64,000 bases of DNA from Gongronella butleri (taxonomy: Eukaryota > Mucoromycota > Mucoromycetes > Mucorales > Cunninghamellaceae): NCBI GenBank assembly GCA_025201375.1, contig JAIWZP010000070.1:62001-126000 (forward strand), written 5' to 3'. The translations under genes were made by a program, and so were the position numbers. A model generated the notes under the pieces. It did not search any database, was not told the DNA's origin, and worked only from the letters and a program-made list of their open reading frames with translations. This document shows positions 63,053 through 64,000 of the stretch, piece by piece (positions within the stretch are counted from its first letter, which is position 1; every line of letters begins with the position of its first letter).

Positions 63053-64000
63053 TCTTGGCTTGATATGTTGTTTTCACGTTAATAAAGAGGTGAGGAAAAG
63101 AAAAAAAAAAAAGAACACACGTCGAAAAGAAAATCTTTTTTAACAATCCAGGATCCTGGTTTAAAACGGCGTATAAAACATGGGCCCCGCTTGGCGCCGC
63201 ATTGCCTGTTTATCTTCCCAGACCCATGCTCCAGGCTTTGCTTTTATCGATCTTCTTGAAAAAACGAGTTGTCAGCAGCATGACAATGGTTTCACCTTTC
63301 GAAAACAAAATTAAAAAAGGGAAATAAAGGGTCAAACCCCCCTTCGCTGCATTTGATCCATTGATCTATCGATCTCCGGAAGGCCCGCTGCGCTTTAATT
63401 GCCCTAAATGGTGAATAAGCGACAATTTCTCGGGCAAGTGGCACTTGCTTGCCTTGCCAAATACGTAAAAAAGGGCTTGAGCACTTGATCAATGCACATT
63501 TGACGTGGTGTTTTTTTTCGGTGTAACGCGCATTCATAGTGCACCGGGGGCACACCGCCGGTTGGGTGTGGGTATATTGACGTGCGGACATGCCGGATTT
63601 GTGAAAAAATGGTCTAATGTGAGTGAAACCCTGCCACCATGCATTGTCTCAAAGAACCAAAACCCCCCAGCAACCAGCCAGCAGGGCTCTCCCATTGCCG
63701 ATCTGCAATTGTGGAATACATAATTTGTCCTTTAACCTAGCCATTGAGCGGCCTGGCCTGAATGCAACCAGCAGAAACCATAGCAAAACCGATTTGCAGC
63801 GCACAGACGTTTCATTTCAGGAGTACATTATGAGGGGGGCTTTTTTCACTCGGCCACAATAGAGAACAATGGAAATCCGCGGAGGACGAGCGCCGCTTTT
63901 TCTTTATTTTTTCTTTGTGTGACTCGAAAACCACGTTTCTGTGAAACCTTGGCGGTCAATTTTGCATGAAAAAGCAAGCGCTTCCTTGTGCGACTGGAGC
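63053..64000. other. 5' flank of the aquaporin gene, nothing further recognised
   Basis: The first about 70 bp are A/G-rich leader of the aquaporin gene (A run near 63102-63112). The remaining about 850 bp show only short random frames and no repeat of the families described in this window. Confidence 0.45.

Overview
The window looks like nuclear DNA of an early-diverging, filamentous fungus, probably Mucoromycota (Mucorales-like). Genes are split by many short GT-AG introns of about 50-110 nt with T-rich 3' ends, genes are closely packed, and the gene content is fungal: an F1 ATP synthase beta subunit with a mitochondrial presequence, Mag2/RNF10-type RING ligase, FUN14, NC2-beta, AIM32-like protein, CipC-like protein, a fungal-type trihelix/SANT-like protein and a GPI-anchored family 9 glycoside hydrolase. 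The phylum is inferred from architecture; no rRNA or phylogenetic marker was tested. No tRNA, rRNA or CRISPR array was found.

Layout. 0.2-2.4 kb: a CacyBP/SGS-like gene and a CipC-like gene, both minus strand. 2.7-5.3 kb: a roughly 2 kb near-palindrome followed by a third, direct arm copy. 5.3-12.3 kb: minus-strand F-box/LRR-like protein, a long disordered coiled-coil protein whose intron carries a 101-nt A/T homopolymer, and ATP2. 12.6-15.6 kb: a 13-exon protein with six C2H2 fingers, divergent from ATP2. 17.6-21.4 kb: a 13-exon membrane-anchored double amidohydrolase. 21.8-26.9 kb: CUE-domain adaptor, secreted Cys-rich protein, FUN14 protein and an unknown acidic protein. 28.6-29.3 kb: a dispersed repeat. 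30.1-34.9 kb: convergent RNF10-like ligase and GH9 enzyme separated by 120 bp. 35.2-36.6 kb: a second foldback element. 37.9-38.8 kb: a one-finger C2H2 protein. 39.3-50.8 kb: a direct segmental duplication of a kelch-BTB gene (two units of about 4 kb), separated by a GTAC-palindrome-rich island and a 9-bp satellite. 51.5-54.6 kb: a weakly supported hypothetical gene and the trihelix-like regulator. 57.5-59.1 kb: a third foldback element. 59.3-63.1 kb: AIM32-like protein, NC2-beta and an aquaporin.

The genes do not form one pathway. Themes are transcription (NC2-beta, C2H2, trihelix), ubiquitin/endosomal sorting (F-box, RNF10-like, kelch-BTB, CUE, CacyBP) and mitochondria (ATP2, FUN14, AIM32). 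The most unusual material is the repeat landscape: three large inverted-repeat elements sharing one core word seven times, plus a duplicated kelch-BTB locus in which the genes are far more alike than their 5' flanks. Where a total exon length is given for a split gene, it was checked to be a multiple of three.
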